64,000 nucleotides of DNA from an uncultured Bacteroidales bacterium (GTDB lineage Bacteria; Bacteroidota; Bacteroidia; Bacteroidales; Bacteroidaceae): assembly GCA_902792555.1 (NCBI GenBank), contig CADAZW010000003.1, positions 28,030-92,029 on the forward strand, read 5' to 3'. The position numbers and the translations under genes were made by a program. Below, piece by piece: positions 1-9,013 of this stretch. Under the pieces are notes generated by a model. The model saw nothing but the letters and a program-made list of their open reading frames with translations. It made no database searches and was not told where the DNA came from. Position 1 is the first letter of the stretch. Every line of letters begins with the position of its first letter.

Positions 1-981
1 ATAATCGTGGCAGCAAAGGCGGTGCGCGAATCCATAAACACCCTAATAAAAATGGGCACAATGGCAAAGGGCACCATAAGAAAACAGAAGGATCAGACTC
101 AGCAACATTGCCACACTCCTAACGTCGCGTGCATAGTCGCTGCGGTAAAGCACCAGATATGTCATAAACACACCGAGCAGGATGAGCACGCACAACAACT
201 GTCCTATAATCAGCAGCACAGCCTCTGCCCCGCTGCCGCTGCGCTTGTCGGTTTCCTTCTGCAGCGACTGCAGCACCTTCATCGTATGCTCAGTCACGAT
301 CTCTCCACGATCAATGATTTTCTGGCCACTCTGCACCAGCCCATGACTGGGCGCAATGTTAGACAAGGCATCCTTACGCACCGAGGCAGTACGCTCCGCA
401 TCATATATAAGATTTGGAGCAATATAATTATTAAGATTGCTGCGGCCTACCGTTTCCTTGGACAGATGCAAAGAATCAGCTTTTCTAACTATGTACTCAT
501 AAGCCATCCTCGGCGACAGCATCGCAGTAACGGACCTTACCTGGGCAACTCCACCGCTAACTACGCTTACTGCCTTCACGCTGTCAACTACCAAGTCATA
601 GTCATGCTGGCTGGTGATGCCGCGAGCATAGACCTGAGTCAACAGGCGACTCAGTTCCACCCTCTCACGATAGTTGAGCACCATAGTCATATCGGTACCT
701 GTGTCACGCTTAAAATTATTTACCTGCAGCTTGCCTATCGAATCATCCAGGTTGAAGAAAGGCTTGAGGTTAAGCAACACGCTGTCGCGCTCAGCCTCCA
801 GCTGGGCATCCGACTTGTATATAGGAAAATCATACTCAGCGATAATCTGCGAATACTTCCACGGCTTACCCACTGAATAGTCGTAAGTAAAGGTGTGCTC
901 ATGGGGCATGAAGTACACAATTATAGCTGCGCATACCACCAAGAGCAGCACTCTGGTCAAAATCTTATATCTGCTCAACAT
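1..981 (-). CDS. 7TM-HD family phosphohydrolase (PgpH-like), N-terminal part, apparent frameshift, cut by left edge
   Basis: Bacteroidetes homologues are membrane HD-domain phosphodiesterases thought to hydrolyse cyclic dinucleotides. I start at the ATG at 979-981 (MLSRYKILTR), which puts one hydrophobic segment at residues about 8-25, followed by a roughly 200-residue extracytoplasmic domain of the 7TMR-HDED type and then the first helices of the membrane bundle. In this frame a TAG stop appears at 43-45. However, a second frame beginning near position 80 continues the family sequence without stops to the window edge (LMVPFAIVPIFIRVFMDSR), so the A4 run at 81-84 carries one base too many for a continuous gene. 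This is either a sequencing or assembly error in a homopolymer or a real frameshift. The catalytic HD domain would lie outside the window. A TAAATTTG -7 box lies at 1006-1013. Family assignment is confident; whether the gene is intact is not. Confidence 0.75.
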
Positions 982-1005
982 AAGGATTGGCAATTGTTTA
1001 CACGG

Positions 1006-1013
1006 CAAATTTA
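1006..1013 (-). promoter_or_regulatory. Bacteroidetes -7 promoter box for the 7TM-HD gene
   Basis: On the minus strand the sequence reads TAAATTTG, matching TAnnTTTG, 24 bases ahead of the chosen ATG. No well-spaced TTTG -33 element is visible. Confidence 0.5.
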
Positions 1014-1209
1014 AGCAATTAACTCTAAACGGGGCACAAAAACAACTAAAAACTACATATTGCCCAACAAAAACGGCGCCGACTGAAATAAAAATAAATT
1101 TACGGGACAATCTTAGCAGCACGGCTGCTACTGGCGCAATTTACCCCACTCCGTGAATACGCTTCTCCTTTTTATATATATAAATAAGGTATATACCACT
1201 TTTTTTCAT

Positions 1210-1217
1210 TACCTTTG
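1210..1217 (+). promoter_or_regulatory. Bacteroidetes -7 promoter box for gltX-waaA
   Basis: TACCTTTG matches the TAnnTTTG -7 consensus and sits 20 bases before the gltX ATG, so the leader would be short. The -33 element is not recognisable. Confidence 0.55.
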
Positions 1218-1237
1218 CCGTCAAAACATTTTTTATC

Positions 1238-2800
1238 ATGGTTCAGACACCAGTAAGGGTGCGCTTTGCGCCCAGCCCAACAGGCCCACTGCATATTGGC
1301 GGCGTTCGCACCGCGCTTTACAATTATCTCTTTGCACGCCAGCACGGCGGCAAGATGATTTTCCGTATCGAAGACACTGACTCAACACGATTTGTGCCAG
1401 GAGCAGAAGAGTATATTATTGAAAGCTTCAAATGGCTCGGAATCAAATTTGATGAAGGCGTAGGCATAGGCGGTGACTTTGGCCCCTATCGCCAGTCGGA
1501 GCGACGCGACATATATAAGAAATATGTTGACCAACTATTGCAGAACGGCTCCGCATATCTGGCCTTCGACACCCCTGACGAGCTAAACGCCAAGAGAGCT
1601 GAAGTGCCAAACTTCCAATACGACGCCTCCACCCGAATGGAGATGCGCAATTCTCTCACTCTACCCAAAGACGAAGTGCAGGACCTCGTAAGCTCCGGCG
1701 CGCAATATGTAGTACGCTTCAAGATTGAGCCAGGCAGAGAGGTGCATGTACGCGACTTAATACGCGGCGATGTAGTAGTCAATTCCTCCGTGCTTGACGA
1801 CAAAGTGCTCTATAAGAGTGTCGACCAGCTACCCACCTATCATCTGGCCAACATCGTGGATGACCACCTGATGCAGGTGTCGCATGTAATCAGGGGCGAA
1901 GAGTGGCTGCCATCGGCACCACTCCACGTGCTGCTTTACGAAGCCTTCGGCTGGCAAGATACCATGCCTGCCTTTGCCCACTTGCCGCTCCTACTCAAGC
2001 CCGACGGCAAAGGCAAACTGTCGAAGCGCGATGGTGACAAGCTCGGCTTCCCCGTTTTCCCATTAGAATGGCACGACCCACAGAGCGGTGCTATCTCCTC
2101 CGGCTATCGCGAGAGCGGTTACCTGCCAGAAGCCGTCATCAACTTCCTTGCCCTGCTAGGGTGGAATCCCGGCAGCGACCAGGAGCTGTTTACCATGCAG
2201 CAGCTGGTGGAACTGTTTGACCTTAGCCGCTGCTCGAAAAGTGGTGCACGCTTTGACTTCATGAAGGGCTGGTGGTTCAACCGCGAATATCTGCTGCAGA
2301 AGACAGACGAGCAACTGGCTCCCGATTTTGTAGAATTGCTGAAGGCAAATGGCGTGACCGCAGAACCAAGCCGCGCAGCCCAAGTGATCGGTATGATGAA
2401 GCAGAAGGTAGTGGAATACACCGATGGCCAAAGCGGCCAGACCAAGAAACGCAACATCTCCTTTATCAGCGACCTATGGCCGCTCTGCGATTTCTTCTTC
2501 ATCGCCCCGCAGGAGTTTGACGCCGAAGACAAATTCATCCGGAAGAATTGGAAGGAAACCACTGCTACGGAAATGACTCAGCTTGCGGAACAGCTTGAGA
2601 AGGTGGAGAACTTCAGCATAGAAGGAATGAAAGCCGTCATTGACCCGTGGGTTGAGCAGACAGGCCTACGCCCATGGAATGCTTGGCGCATCTGCCTCGT
2701 TGGCAAGGGACAAGGACCGGACATGTACGAACTCGCTGCATTCCTTGGCAAGGAAGAAACCTTGAGCCGGATGCGTCATGCCATCGACACCCTGAAATAA
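1238..2800 (+). CDS. gltX: glutamate--tRNA ligase
   Basis: Class I aminoacyl-tRNA synthetase that charges tRNA-Glu in the cytoplasm. The N-terminus (residues 7-22, [16 protein letters not shown]) carries the HIGH-type nucleotide-binding motif, and KLSKR near residue 260 is the KMSKS equivalent. Between them lies the typical GluRS connective region, with [10 protein letters not shown] of the glutamate-binding part, and the C-terminal third is the helical anticodon-binding region. The length of 520 aa fits Bacteroidetes GluRS. The chosen ATG leaves only six residues before the conserved block and lies just after a -7 box. The gene ends seven bases before waaA, and this pair is probably one transcript. 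Nothing is missing or odd. Confidence 0.97.
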   Translation: MVQTPVRVRFAPSPTGPLHIGGVRTALYNYLFARQHGGKMIFRIEDTDSTRFVPGAEEYIIESFKWLGIKFDEGVGIGGDFGPYRQSERRDIYKKYVDQLLQNGSAYLAFDTPDELNAKRAEVPNFQYDASTRMEMRNSLTLPKDEVQDLVSSGAQYVVRFKIEPGREVHVRDLIRGDVVVNSSVLDDKVLYKSVDQLPTYHLANIVDDHLMQVSHVIRGEEWLPSAPLHVLLYEAFGWQDTMPAFAHLPLLLKPDGKGKLSKRDGDKLGFPVFPLEWHDPQSGAISSGYRESGYLPEAVINFLALLGWNPGSDQELFTMQQLVELFDLSRCSKSGARFDFMKGWWFNREYLLQKTDEQLAPDFVELLKANGVTAEPSRAAQVIGMMKQKVVEYTDGQSGQTKKRNISFISDLWPLCDFFFIAPQEFDAEDKFIRKNWKETTATEMTQLAEQLEKVENFSIEGMKAVIDPWVEQTGLRPWNAWRICLVGKGQGPDMYELAAFLGKEETLSRMRHAIDTLK

Positions 2801-2807
2801 CACAGCC

Positions 2808-4130
2808 ATGTACTCCATAGCCATATATATCTATATGTTTTGCGTCAACCTTGTGGCAATCTTCAATCACAAGGCTCGTCTTCTTATGATCGGCCACAGC
2901 AAGACCTACGACATCATGCGCCGCGGCATAAGCAAGGACGACAAAATCATATGGTTCCACGCTGCGTCGCTTGGCGAGTTTGAACAGGGACGCCCCCTCA
3001 TAGAGAAGATACGCGCAAATCATCCCGGATACAAAATCCTGCTAACCTTCTTCTCGCCCTCCGGCTATGAGGTTCGCAAGGATTACAAGGGAGCCGATGT
3101 TATCTGCTACCTGCCGTTCGACACCAAGCTCAACGCACGCAAATTCCTCAAGATTGCCCATCCCTCCATGGCTTTCTTCATCAAGTATGAGTTTTGGCAG
3201 AATTATCTCACCGGCCTGCATCGCCGCGGAATACCCGCCTACAGTGTGGCCAGCATCTTCCGCCCCAACCAGATTTTCTTCCGTTGGTATGGCCACAAGT
3301 ACCGCAACGTGCTGCGCACCTTCGCCCATCTATTCGTGCAGAACCAAGAGTCAGTGGACTTGCTCCGCACGCTCGGTGTGACCAACACCTCCATCGTTGG
3401 TGACACCCGCATGGACCGTGTGCTGCAAATCAAGGAGCAAGCCCAGGAACTTCCTGCATTAGAATATTTCTGCAGCTATAATATTTCGGACGACCCTGAT
3501 GACGAACCCATTTTTGCCTATGCCGGCAAGACCGTCCCCAAAGGAGTGTTCGTAGCTGGCAGCAGCTGGCAACCCGATGAGGAGATTTTTATCCGTCATT
3601 TCCTGGAGAATAAGAAGTTCGGGTACGGCAAATGGAAGATGATTATCGCACCACACGTAATTGACGAGAACCATCTACAACAAATAGAGAATTCCTTGGA
3701 CGGCTGCAACGTGGTCCGCTACACAAAAATTAAGGTAGAAAACGATTGCAGAAAGTTAGAAAATGCCGACTGCATGATAATCGACTGCTATGGCCTGCTC
3801 TCCTCCATCTACCGCTACGCAACCATTGCATACGTAGGCGGCGGATTCGGCGTGGGCATCCACAATGTGCCGGAGGCTGCGGTCTATGGCGTGCCGGTAA
3901 TCATCGGCCCCAACAATCAGCGCTTCCGCGAAGCCCGCGACCTCATTGCTCTCGGAGGATGCTTCGAGATTCATAATGCAGAAGAGTTTTCCAACGTCCT
4001 CGACACGTTAACAGGCAATCCTGACGCTCTGGCAAAGGCATCCAAGGCCTCCGCTGATTATATTTGCTCCAATGACGGCGCGGTAGACATGATTTACAAT
4101 CACATCTTCCAAAACCCGGAAAAAGCGTAA
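2808..4130 (+). CDS. waaA: 3-deoxy-D-manno-octulosonic acid (Kdo) transferase
   Basis: Transfers Kdo from CMP-Kdo to the lipid A precursor, the first inner-core step of LPS synthesis, at the inner face of the cytoplasmic membrane. The protein begins with a short hydrophobic anchor (about residues 3-17). HAASLGEFEQGRP at residues 51-63 contains the glutamate (E57) that corresponds to the catalytic base of the WaaA family. The C-terminal half has the GT-B nucleotide-sugar site (YVGGGFGVGIHNVPEA, about residue 340 onward). The length of 440 aa is normal. It follows gltX after a seven-base gap and is followed by a strong bidirectional hairpin. An MsbA-like exporter that could move the lipid A product lies 13 kb away. 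Confidence 0.93.
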   Translation: MYSIAIYIYMFCVNLVAIFNHKARLLMIGHSKTYDIMRRGISKDDKIIWFHAASLGEFEQGRPLIEKIRANHPGYKILLTFFSPSGYEVRKDYKGADVICYLPFDTKLNARKFLKIAHPSMAFFIKYEFWQNYLTGLHRRGIPAYSVASIFRPNQIFFRWYGHKYRNVLRTFAHLFVQNQESVDLLRTLGVTNTSIVGDTRMDRVLQIKEQAQELPALEYFCSYNISDDPDDEPIFAYAGKTVPKGVFVAGSSWQPDEEIFIRHFLENKKFGYGKWKMIIAPHVIDENHLQQIENSLDGCNVVRYTKIKVENDCRKLENADCMIIDCYGLLSSIYRYATIAYVGGGFGVGIHNVPEAAVYGVPVIIGPNNQRFREARDLIALGGCFEIHNAEEFSNVLDTLTGNPDALAKASKASADYICSNDGAVDMIYNHIFQNPEKA

Positions 4131-4184
4131 CCTCCTTCCGAGCAAAGGCGTATGATTGTTGTTTGAGGAACAGAAAAATATACA

Positions 4185-4223
4185 GCAAATGCGGCTGCAA
4201 GTTTTGCTTGCAGCCGCATTTGC
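4185..4223. terminator. Bidirectional hairpin between convergent waaA and deacetylase genes
   Basis: A perfect 17-bp inverted repeat (4185-4201 with 4207-4223) encloses the five-base loop TTTTG. It sits between the stops of two converging genes. The stem is G+C-rich in its centre and A+T-rich at the outer ends. No long T-run follows on either strand, so it is best called a terminator by position and stem strength. Confidence 0.75.
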
Positions 4224-4242
4224 GTTTACGGACATCTTTCCT

Positions 4243-4854
4243 CTAAGGAATCATCTTAAACTCATAGCCCTCTTTTTGCAGCCATTCTATACTGCGGGGC
4301 AAAGCGCTCCAAAGCTTGTCGGCCGAGCGCAGCGAGTCGTGGAAAGTTATGATGCTCCCGGGCCGGGTGTAGCGCTTGACATTCTCAAAAACCTCGTCGG
4401 CGTTGAGACGCTTGCTATAATCGCGCGTCACCACGTCCCACATCACCAGCTTGAAATGGCGCTTGAGGAAATGGTACTGCAAATGGCGCAGCCACCCATG
4501 GGGCGGACGAAAAAGGTTGGAGTGAATGAGTTCGTCCGCTTTGTGCACATTGCGCACATAACTGCGTGTACTTGTGGTAAAGCCGCCAAGATGATTGTAG
4601 GTATGATTGCCTATGCGATGGCCTGCAGCCTTCACCATCTCGAACTCCTCGGGATGTTTTCTTATGTTGTCGCCCACCATGAAGAAGGTAGCCTTAATGC
4701 CATAGTGGTCAAGCATCTTAAGCACGCGCGGCGTCACATCCGGTATGGGGCCGTCGTCAAAGGTGAGGTACACCGCCTTCTCCTCCGGTCTGATTCGCCA
4801 CAGGGCGTTAGGATAGAAGATGCGAAGGAAAGCGGAAGGCTGCTCTATAATCAT
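4243..4854 (-). CDS. polysaccharide deacetylase family protein (NodB homology domain, CE4)
   Basis: A compact CE4-type deacetylase of 203 aa, expected to remove N- or O-acetyl groups from a glycan with a divalent metal. The five CE4 motifs are visible: TFDDGP (residues 31-36, general base and metal aspartates D33/D34), GNHTYNH (82-88, metal histidines H84/H88), RPPHGW (116-121), WDVVTRDY (about 139-146) and ITFHDS (169-174, H172). No signal peptide is seen, so it is either cytoplasmic or associated with the adjacent membrane protein. The ATG lies six bases beyond the stop of the upstream DUF2723 gene, making translational coupling likely. The substrate cannot be read from the sequence. Confidence 0.88.
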   Translation of the reverse strand: MIIEQPSAFLRIFYPNALWRIRPEEKAVYLTFDDGPIPDVTPRVLKMLDHYGIKATFFMVGDNIRKHPEEFEMVKAAGHRIGNHTYNHLGGFTTSTRSYVRNVHKADELIHSNLFRPPHGWLRHLQYHFLKRHFKLVMWDVVTRDYSKRLNADEVFENVKRYTRPGSIITFHDSLRSADKLWSALPRSIEWLQKEGYEFKMIP

Positions 4855-4860
4855 ACGCGG

Positions 4861-7800
4861 CTATAGGTCCAGCGGCACGCCGGCAGCATTGAGGCGGTCG
4901 TAGTATGAATTGAACACTGCTGTGTACTTCTTGGCCAGGTCGCTGCAGCCAATCTTCTCCAGGCAGAGAACGGCATCGTACAGGTTGTTCATATTCCTAT
5001 TGCAACCGTACGCACTCATCTGCACAGGCTTGGCCGAATAGTTGGCATACCAGTTGAGGTATTGCTCGGCCGTGCGGGCGAAGATGGTCAGTATCTCTTG
5101 GGCTTTTGCCTTGTTGCCGACAGCCGACCATGCCAGGGCCAAGTCGGTGGTGCCGCCGATGTAGTCGCCGTAAGACACAACGCTCTGCGGGAACACCTCG
5201 TCGGATTTTTCCAGCACTTCTTTGGCGCGCTTGAGGTCGCCCTTCTTCACCAGCTCATCTGCCAGGATGGCAAACATGCGGCGGTTAGACAGACACATGT
5301 GGCCGGTGGTCTCGTCAATGTAGATGCCGGGCTTGTTGAGATTGCCGAACTTATATTTGTGCATCACATTGTCGTACATCTTCTCCACATCCACAGTCAT
5401 GCCGTTGCCAAAGGCGTCAAACGGGGTGATGCGGTAGGCCAGGCCCTCCTGCACGAAGTTACGCTCCAGGCCGAGGAAGTTGTCGGGGCCTACGGTAGTG
5501 GCGAAATAGATGGGGCGCTCCCAGTTGGCATTGGCAAGCATCTCGAGCATCATCAGCGAAGGCTTGTAGAGCACGTTGCGGCCGCTAAGGCTGATGACCA
5601 TATGGTCGGGTATCTGCCCAGTGCTGTCGGCAATGAGCATCTTAGAGCGCTTGACAGCCTCCTTGTCGATAGTGATTACTATGCTGTCGGTAGGAATAAT
5701 GTTGAGCTCGGGATTGCGTACCCAGTATTTAAGGATATTCTTGAGCTCGTATGGATTGTCGCCAAACTGCTGGCGCGCCAGCTCGGGGTTCTCCTCATAG
5801 AATTGCTTTATCTGCGCCTCATACTCAGGCTGCACGCGCACAAAGTCGTTCTGTCCCGTCACATACTCATAGCGTTTCCATGAGATAGGCACTGCAGGCG
5901 AGCTGTATGCCGGACGGCACATCTGGTCGATATACCAGTCGGTCTGCAGATAGCTCAGGTTGCACACGCGGGCATCCTGACGCACGCCCTCGGTGTCCTG
6001 GTTATACCACAGGGGGAAGGTGTCGTTGTCGCCGTTGGTGAAGATGATTGGCGACGAGCCCTCCTGCAGGGTGTTGAGGTAGTTCTGCCCGAAGTCGCGG
6101 CAGGCATAGCGGCCACTGCGGTCATGGTCGTCCCAGTTTTGCGACGCCATCTGCAGCGGCACCAGCACGCAGGCCACGCTGACAACAGCGGCCACGACGG
6201 AATTGTCAAGTTTGATGCGGCGCAGCCAGTCGATGATAGCTGCAACGCCCATGCCTACCCAGATGGCAAAGGCATAGAACGAAGCCGCATAGGCATAGTC
6301 ACGCTCACGAGGCTGGGAGGGCACCTGATTGAGGTAAACCACGATGGCGATGCCTGTCATAAAGAACAGGAAGAACACCACCCAGAACTGCTGACCGCCC
6401 TTGCGTCCGCGGAATGCCTGCCAGAACAGACCGAACAGTCCGAGCAGCAACGGCAGCGCATAGTAGACATTGTGACCCTTGTTCTCCTTCAGGTCATCGG
6501 GCAGCTGGCTCTGGTCGCCCAGGCGCATATTGTCGATAAACGGAATACCGGTAATCCAGTTGCCGTACTCGGTCTCGCCCACGCCCTGGATGTCATTCTG
6601 GCGTCCGCAGAAGTTCCACATGAAGTAGCGCCAGTACATGAAGCCCAGCTGATAGGAGGTGAAGAAACTTATATTGTCTATCTGCGTAGGTATCTCAAGC
6701 TGCTGCACCTGGCCGTTGCCCGGGTCGTAATCTACAATATTATAGTGCAGTTCGCCCAGCCACGACTTATACTGCGCGGCCTTGCCGCTGTCCCAGATGC
6801 GCGGAAACAGCATATTCTGAGCATAGATATAGTCGGTCTTGCTGCCCACCTTCTCGTAAACGTCGGGCTCGTCGGCAGACTTCTTCTCCTTGCGCTGGTA
6901 GATATCCTTACCCTCCGAGCGCTTGGGAACCAGGCGGTTGGGGTCGTCGGGGTCGGTCTGCCACTCCAACTGCGAGTTGAAGGTCGGGCCGTAGAGCAGC
7001 GGCTGCTGGCCGTACTGGTCGCGGGCCAGGTAGTCGCCAATGGCAAAGATATCCTCCGGCGAGTTCTGGTCCATAGGCGGATTGGCAGCCGAGCGAATCA
7101 TGATCAGCGCATAGCTGGAGTAGCCAATCATCACCATCAGGAAGCACAGCAGCGTAGTGTTGAGCACACGGCGCAAATCAGTATTGGCGGCAATATTCCT
7201 ACGAATAAACAGTGCATAGAAGAGGGCCGCGAGAAGCAAGATGCCAATCACGATGCTCATAGCGCCGCTTCCGAAGAACGGGATACCGAGCATTGCCACT
7301 GAGGCGATAAACATCCATTTCGCTCTCTTCAGGTCCTTGTCCCTGAGGCTGAGCCAGATAGCGCTGGCCACAATGGCAACAAGCAGAATAAGGTAAACGA
7401 TAAGACCTGTATGGAACGGCATGCCCAGCCCGTTGACGAACAGCAGCTCAAACCAGCCGCCCACCTTCACGATGCCAGGCACCACGCCGTAGAGAATGAC
7501 GCCTATCAGCACAAAGCTGAACAACAGAGCCCACAGCGAGCCCTTCACGGCAGCATTGGGATAGCGGCGATAGTAATAGATCAGCACCATGGCGGGGATG
7601 CAGAGCAGGTTGAGCAGATGTACGCCTATCGACAGGCCCATCAGATAGGCAATCAGCACCAGCCAGCGGTCAGCACCCGGCTTGTCGGCATTGTCCTCCC
7701 ACTTCAGTATCAGCCAGAATACCAGCGCAGTAAAGAATGACGAGAAGGCATACACCTCGCCCTCTACGGCGCTGAACCAGAACGTGTCACTGAAGGTATA

Positions 7801-8190
7801 GACCAGCGAGCCGACCACGCCAGAGCCGATGATGGCAATCATCTGCACAGCAGTCTTAACCTCACCCTTCTCGCAGATAAGCCTACGCAGCAAATGGGTG
7901 ATGGTCCAGAACAGGAACAGGATACAGCCCGCGCTGAGCAAGGCCGACATCGTGTTGACCATCTTCGCCACACTGGCCGGTTCGCTTGCAAACAGGCTGA
8001 ACAGATTGGCCACCAGCATAAAGAACGGTGCACCAGGCGGATGACCGATCTCAAGGCGATAGCCCGTAGTGATAAACTCAGGACAGTCCCAGAAGCTGGC
8101 CGCCGGTTCAATGGTGGAGCAGTAAACCACCGCCGCAACGGCGAACATCAGCCAGCCGAACAGGTTGTTCACAAGGTTATATTTCTTCAT
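4861..8190 (-). CDS. DUF2723 / glycosyltransferase family 117 membrane protein
   Basis: Large polytopic protein (1109 aa from the chosen start) of the DUF2723 family, which is classed as GT117 and related to eukaryotic TMEM260 O-mannosyltransferases. The start is set at MKKYNLVNN because it precedes the conserved first helix; a longer reading adds 23 unconserved residues. The hallmark segment FWDCPEFITTGYRLEIGHPP lies in the first loop (residues about 32-52), with the acidic residues expected of lipid-linked-sugar GT-C enzymes. About ten helices fill residues 10-390, a further group lies near 590-720, and the C-terminus is a soluble helical, TPR-like region. A TAACTTTG -7 box is at 8230-8237. 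The deacetylase follows six bases downstream, which suggests shared glycan work. The acceptor is unknown. Confidence 0.88.
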   Translation of the reverse strand: MKKYNLVNNLFGWLMFAVAAVVYCSTIEPAASFWDCPEFITTGYRLEIGHPPGAPFFMLVANLFSLFASEPASVAKMVNTMSALLSAGCILFLFWTITHLLRRLICEKGEVKTAVQMIAIIGSGVVGSLVYTFSDTFWFSAVEGEVYAFSSFFTALVFWLILKWEDNADKPGADRWLVLIAYLMGLSIGVHLLNLLCIPAMVLIYYYRRYPNAAVKGSLWALLFSFVLIGVILYGVVPGIVKVGGWFELLFVNGLGMPFHTGLIVYLILLVAIVASAIWLSLRDKDLKRAKWMFIASVAMLGIPFFGSGAMSIVIGILLLAALFYALFIRRNIAANTDLRRVLNTTLLCFLMVMIGYSSYALIMIRSAANPPMDQNSPEDIFAIGDYLARDQYGQQPLLYGPTFNSQLEWQTDPDDPNRLVPKRSEGKDIYQRKEKKSADEPDVYEKVGSKTDYIYAQNMLFPRIWDSGKAAQYKSWLGELHYNIVDYDPGNGQVQQLEIPTQIDNISFFTSYQLGFMYWRYFMWNFCGRQNDIQGVGETEYGNWITGIPFIDNMRLGDQSQLPDDLKENKGHNVYYALPLLLGLFGLFWQAFRGRKGGQQFWVVFFLFFMTGIAIVVYLNQVPSQPRERDYAYAASFYAFAIWVGMGVAAIIDWLRRIKLDNSVVAAVVSVACVLVPLQMASQNWDDHDRSGRYACRDFGQNYLNTLQEGSSPIIFTNGDNDTFPLWYNQDTEGVRQDARVCNLSYLQTDWYIDQMCRPAYSSPAVPISWKRYEYVTGQNDFVRVQPEYEAQIKQFYEENPELARQQFGDNPYELKNILKYWVRNPELNIIPTDSIVITIDKEAVKRSKMLIADSTGQIPDHMVISLSGRNVLYKPSLMMLEMLANANWERPIYFATTVGPDNFLGLERNFVQEGLAYRITPFDAFGNGMTVDVEKMYDNVMHKYKFGNLNKPGIYIDETTGHMCLSNRRMFAILADELVKKGDLKRAKEVLEKSDEVFPQSVVSYGDYIGGTTDLALAWSAVGNKAKAQEILTIFARTAEQYLNWYANYSAKPVQMSAYGCNRNMNNLYDAVLCLEKIGCSDLAKKYTAVFNSYYDRLNAAGVPLDL

Positions 8191-8229
8191 CGTCGTACAA
8201 TTTTCCGAATCTAATACATAAAAACGCGG

Positions 8230-8237
8230 CAAAGTTA
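8230..8237 (-). promoter_or_regulatory. Bacteroidetes -7 promoter box for the DUF2723 operon
   Basis: Minus-strand TAACTTTG matches TAnnTTTG and lies 39 bases ahead of the chosen start. No TTTG -33 element is at the usual distance. Confidence 0.5.
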
Positions 8238-8329
8238 CATCTTTTTTCGCACACCCCATACCATTTCACTGCGAAAAGTTGTTCCGCCGCCGTCACCCGC
8301 ACCTTTAAAGTCACCAAAAAGCCAGCAAC

Positions 8330-8560
8330 CGCAACCTTATCACAATCTCACGCAGCCCATCCGCAAACCCACGCAGCAAACCTGCGTACTGCCGCAATCT
8401 AATCACGTGCTAATGAAACCTAATCGCGTGCTGCCGCAATCTAACTGCGAACTCCCACAATCTAAACCCGTTCAAAAAAGTTTTAGTCCTGTGGAAATCA
8501 AAACTAAAAGCCTTGAAACGAAATCTAAAAGCCTTGAAACGAAATCTAATCCCGTGGAAA
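8330..8560. repeat. 21-bp tandem array A (eleven degenerate units)
   Basis: From 8330 to 8560 the DNA can be cut into eleven consecutive 21-base units with no gaps (8330, 8351, 8372, 8393, 8414, 8435, 8456, 8477, 8498, 8519, 8540). The clearest units begin CGAAATCTAA and end in CCTTGAAA or CCGTGGAAA. Units at the left are more diverged (CGCAACCTTATCAC, CGCAGCAAACCTGCG). There are no unique spacers, so this is not a CRISPR array. It lies between two minus-strand genes (secDF and the DUF2723 gene). A short ORF through it (8407-8592) is explained by the period being a multiple of three. Confidence 0.85.
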
Positions 8561-8579
8561 ACGCCAGCTCCACGGGATT
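8548..8579. repeat. Inverted repeat at the right end of array A
   Basis: AATCCCGTGGA (8548-8558) is followed ten bases later by its exact reverse complement TCCACGGGATT (8569-8579). It overlaps the last array unit and may form a hairpin. There is no T-run directly after it. Confidence 0.6.
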
Positions 8580-8756
8580 AAAACTCTTTTGAACTGGATT
8601 AGATTAAACTTAGGCAATGATTATGCAAAAGACTTCTATTCTAATCAACGCTGCTATGCAATAAACATACAACTAACGCAGTCATAATTGGCCGCATTAT
8701 GAGTAATCTGTGCCAACATCTATATCATTACCATAATTTAAGTTGAATTATCTCAT

Positions 8757-8882
8757 GAGTGCGCGTTTAGATTGCAAGAGCACGCGACTACGACGCACGA
8801 GCACGGGTTTATATCACGGGAATACGCGACAAGTGCACGGAAGCACAGCTTTCTGTAAATGCGCACATAATATATAAATAAT
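8757..8882. repeat. 21-bp periodic G+C-rich array B (about six units)
   Basis: Six consecutive 21-base segments start at 8757, 8778, 8799, 8820, 8841 and 8862. The first four share the pattern GAGCACGCG or GAGCACGGG followed by a more variable half. The sequence differs from array A but the period is the same. It lies between array A and the secDF terminator. Confidence 0.65.
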
Positions 8883-8906
8883 GTACGCGCGCGAGGCCGG
8901 GCGCAA

Positions 8907-8946
8907 AAAGAGCAGTGGCGAAACCTCATGGGAAGTTTCGCCACTG
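8907..8946 (-). terminator. Rho-independent terminator of secDF
   Basis: A 12-bp perfect stem (8913-8924 with 8935-8946) encloses a ten-base loop. Read on the minus strand, the stem is followed by CTCTTTTTG. It lies about 70 bases beyond the secDF stop and fits a factor-independent terminator. Confidence 0.75.
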
Positions 8947-9013
8947 GCTATTGTGTATGGCTGGCGTTCGCCGCCGTTACACGGTCTTAATCCTTAAAGG
9001 ATTTCTATGCAAC

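Noticed and set aside
735-920. Small minus-strand frame inside the 7TM-HD gene
   Set aside because: It is an out-of-frame shadow of the conserved extracytoplasmic domain.
6124-7302. 392-codon open frame antisense to the DUF2723 gene
   Set aside because: It is His- and Gln-rich with no family features, and lies wholly inside a conserved gene.
8330-8560. CRISPR array
   Set aside because: Units follow each other without unique spacers, they vary in sequence, and no cas gene is present.
8407-8592. 61-codon frame with KSLETK repeats
   Set aside because: It is produced by array A with period 21. There is no promoter and no conserved start.
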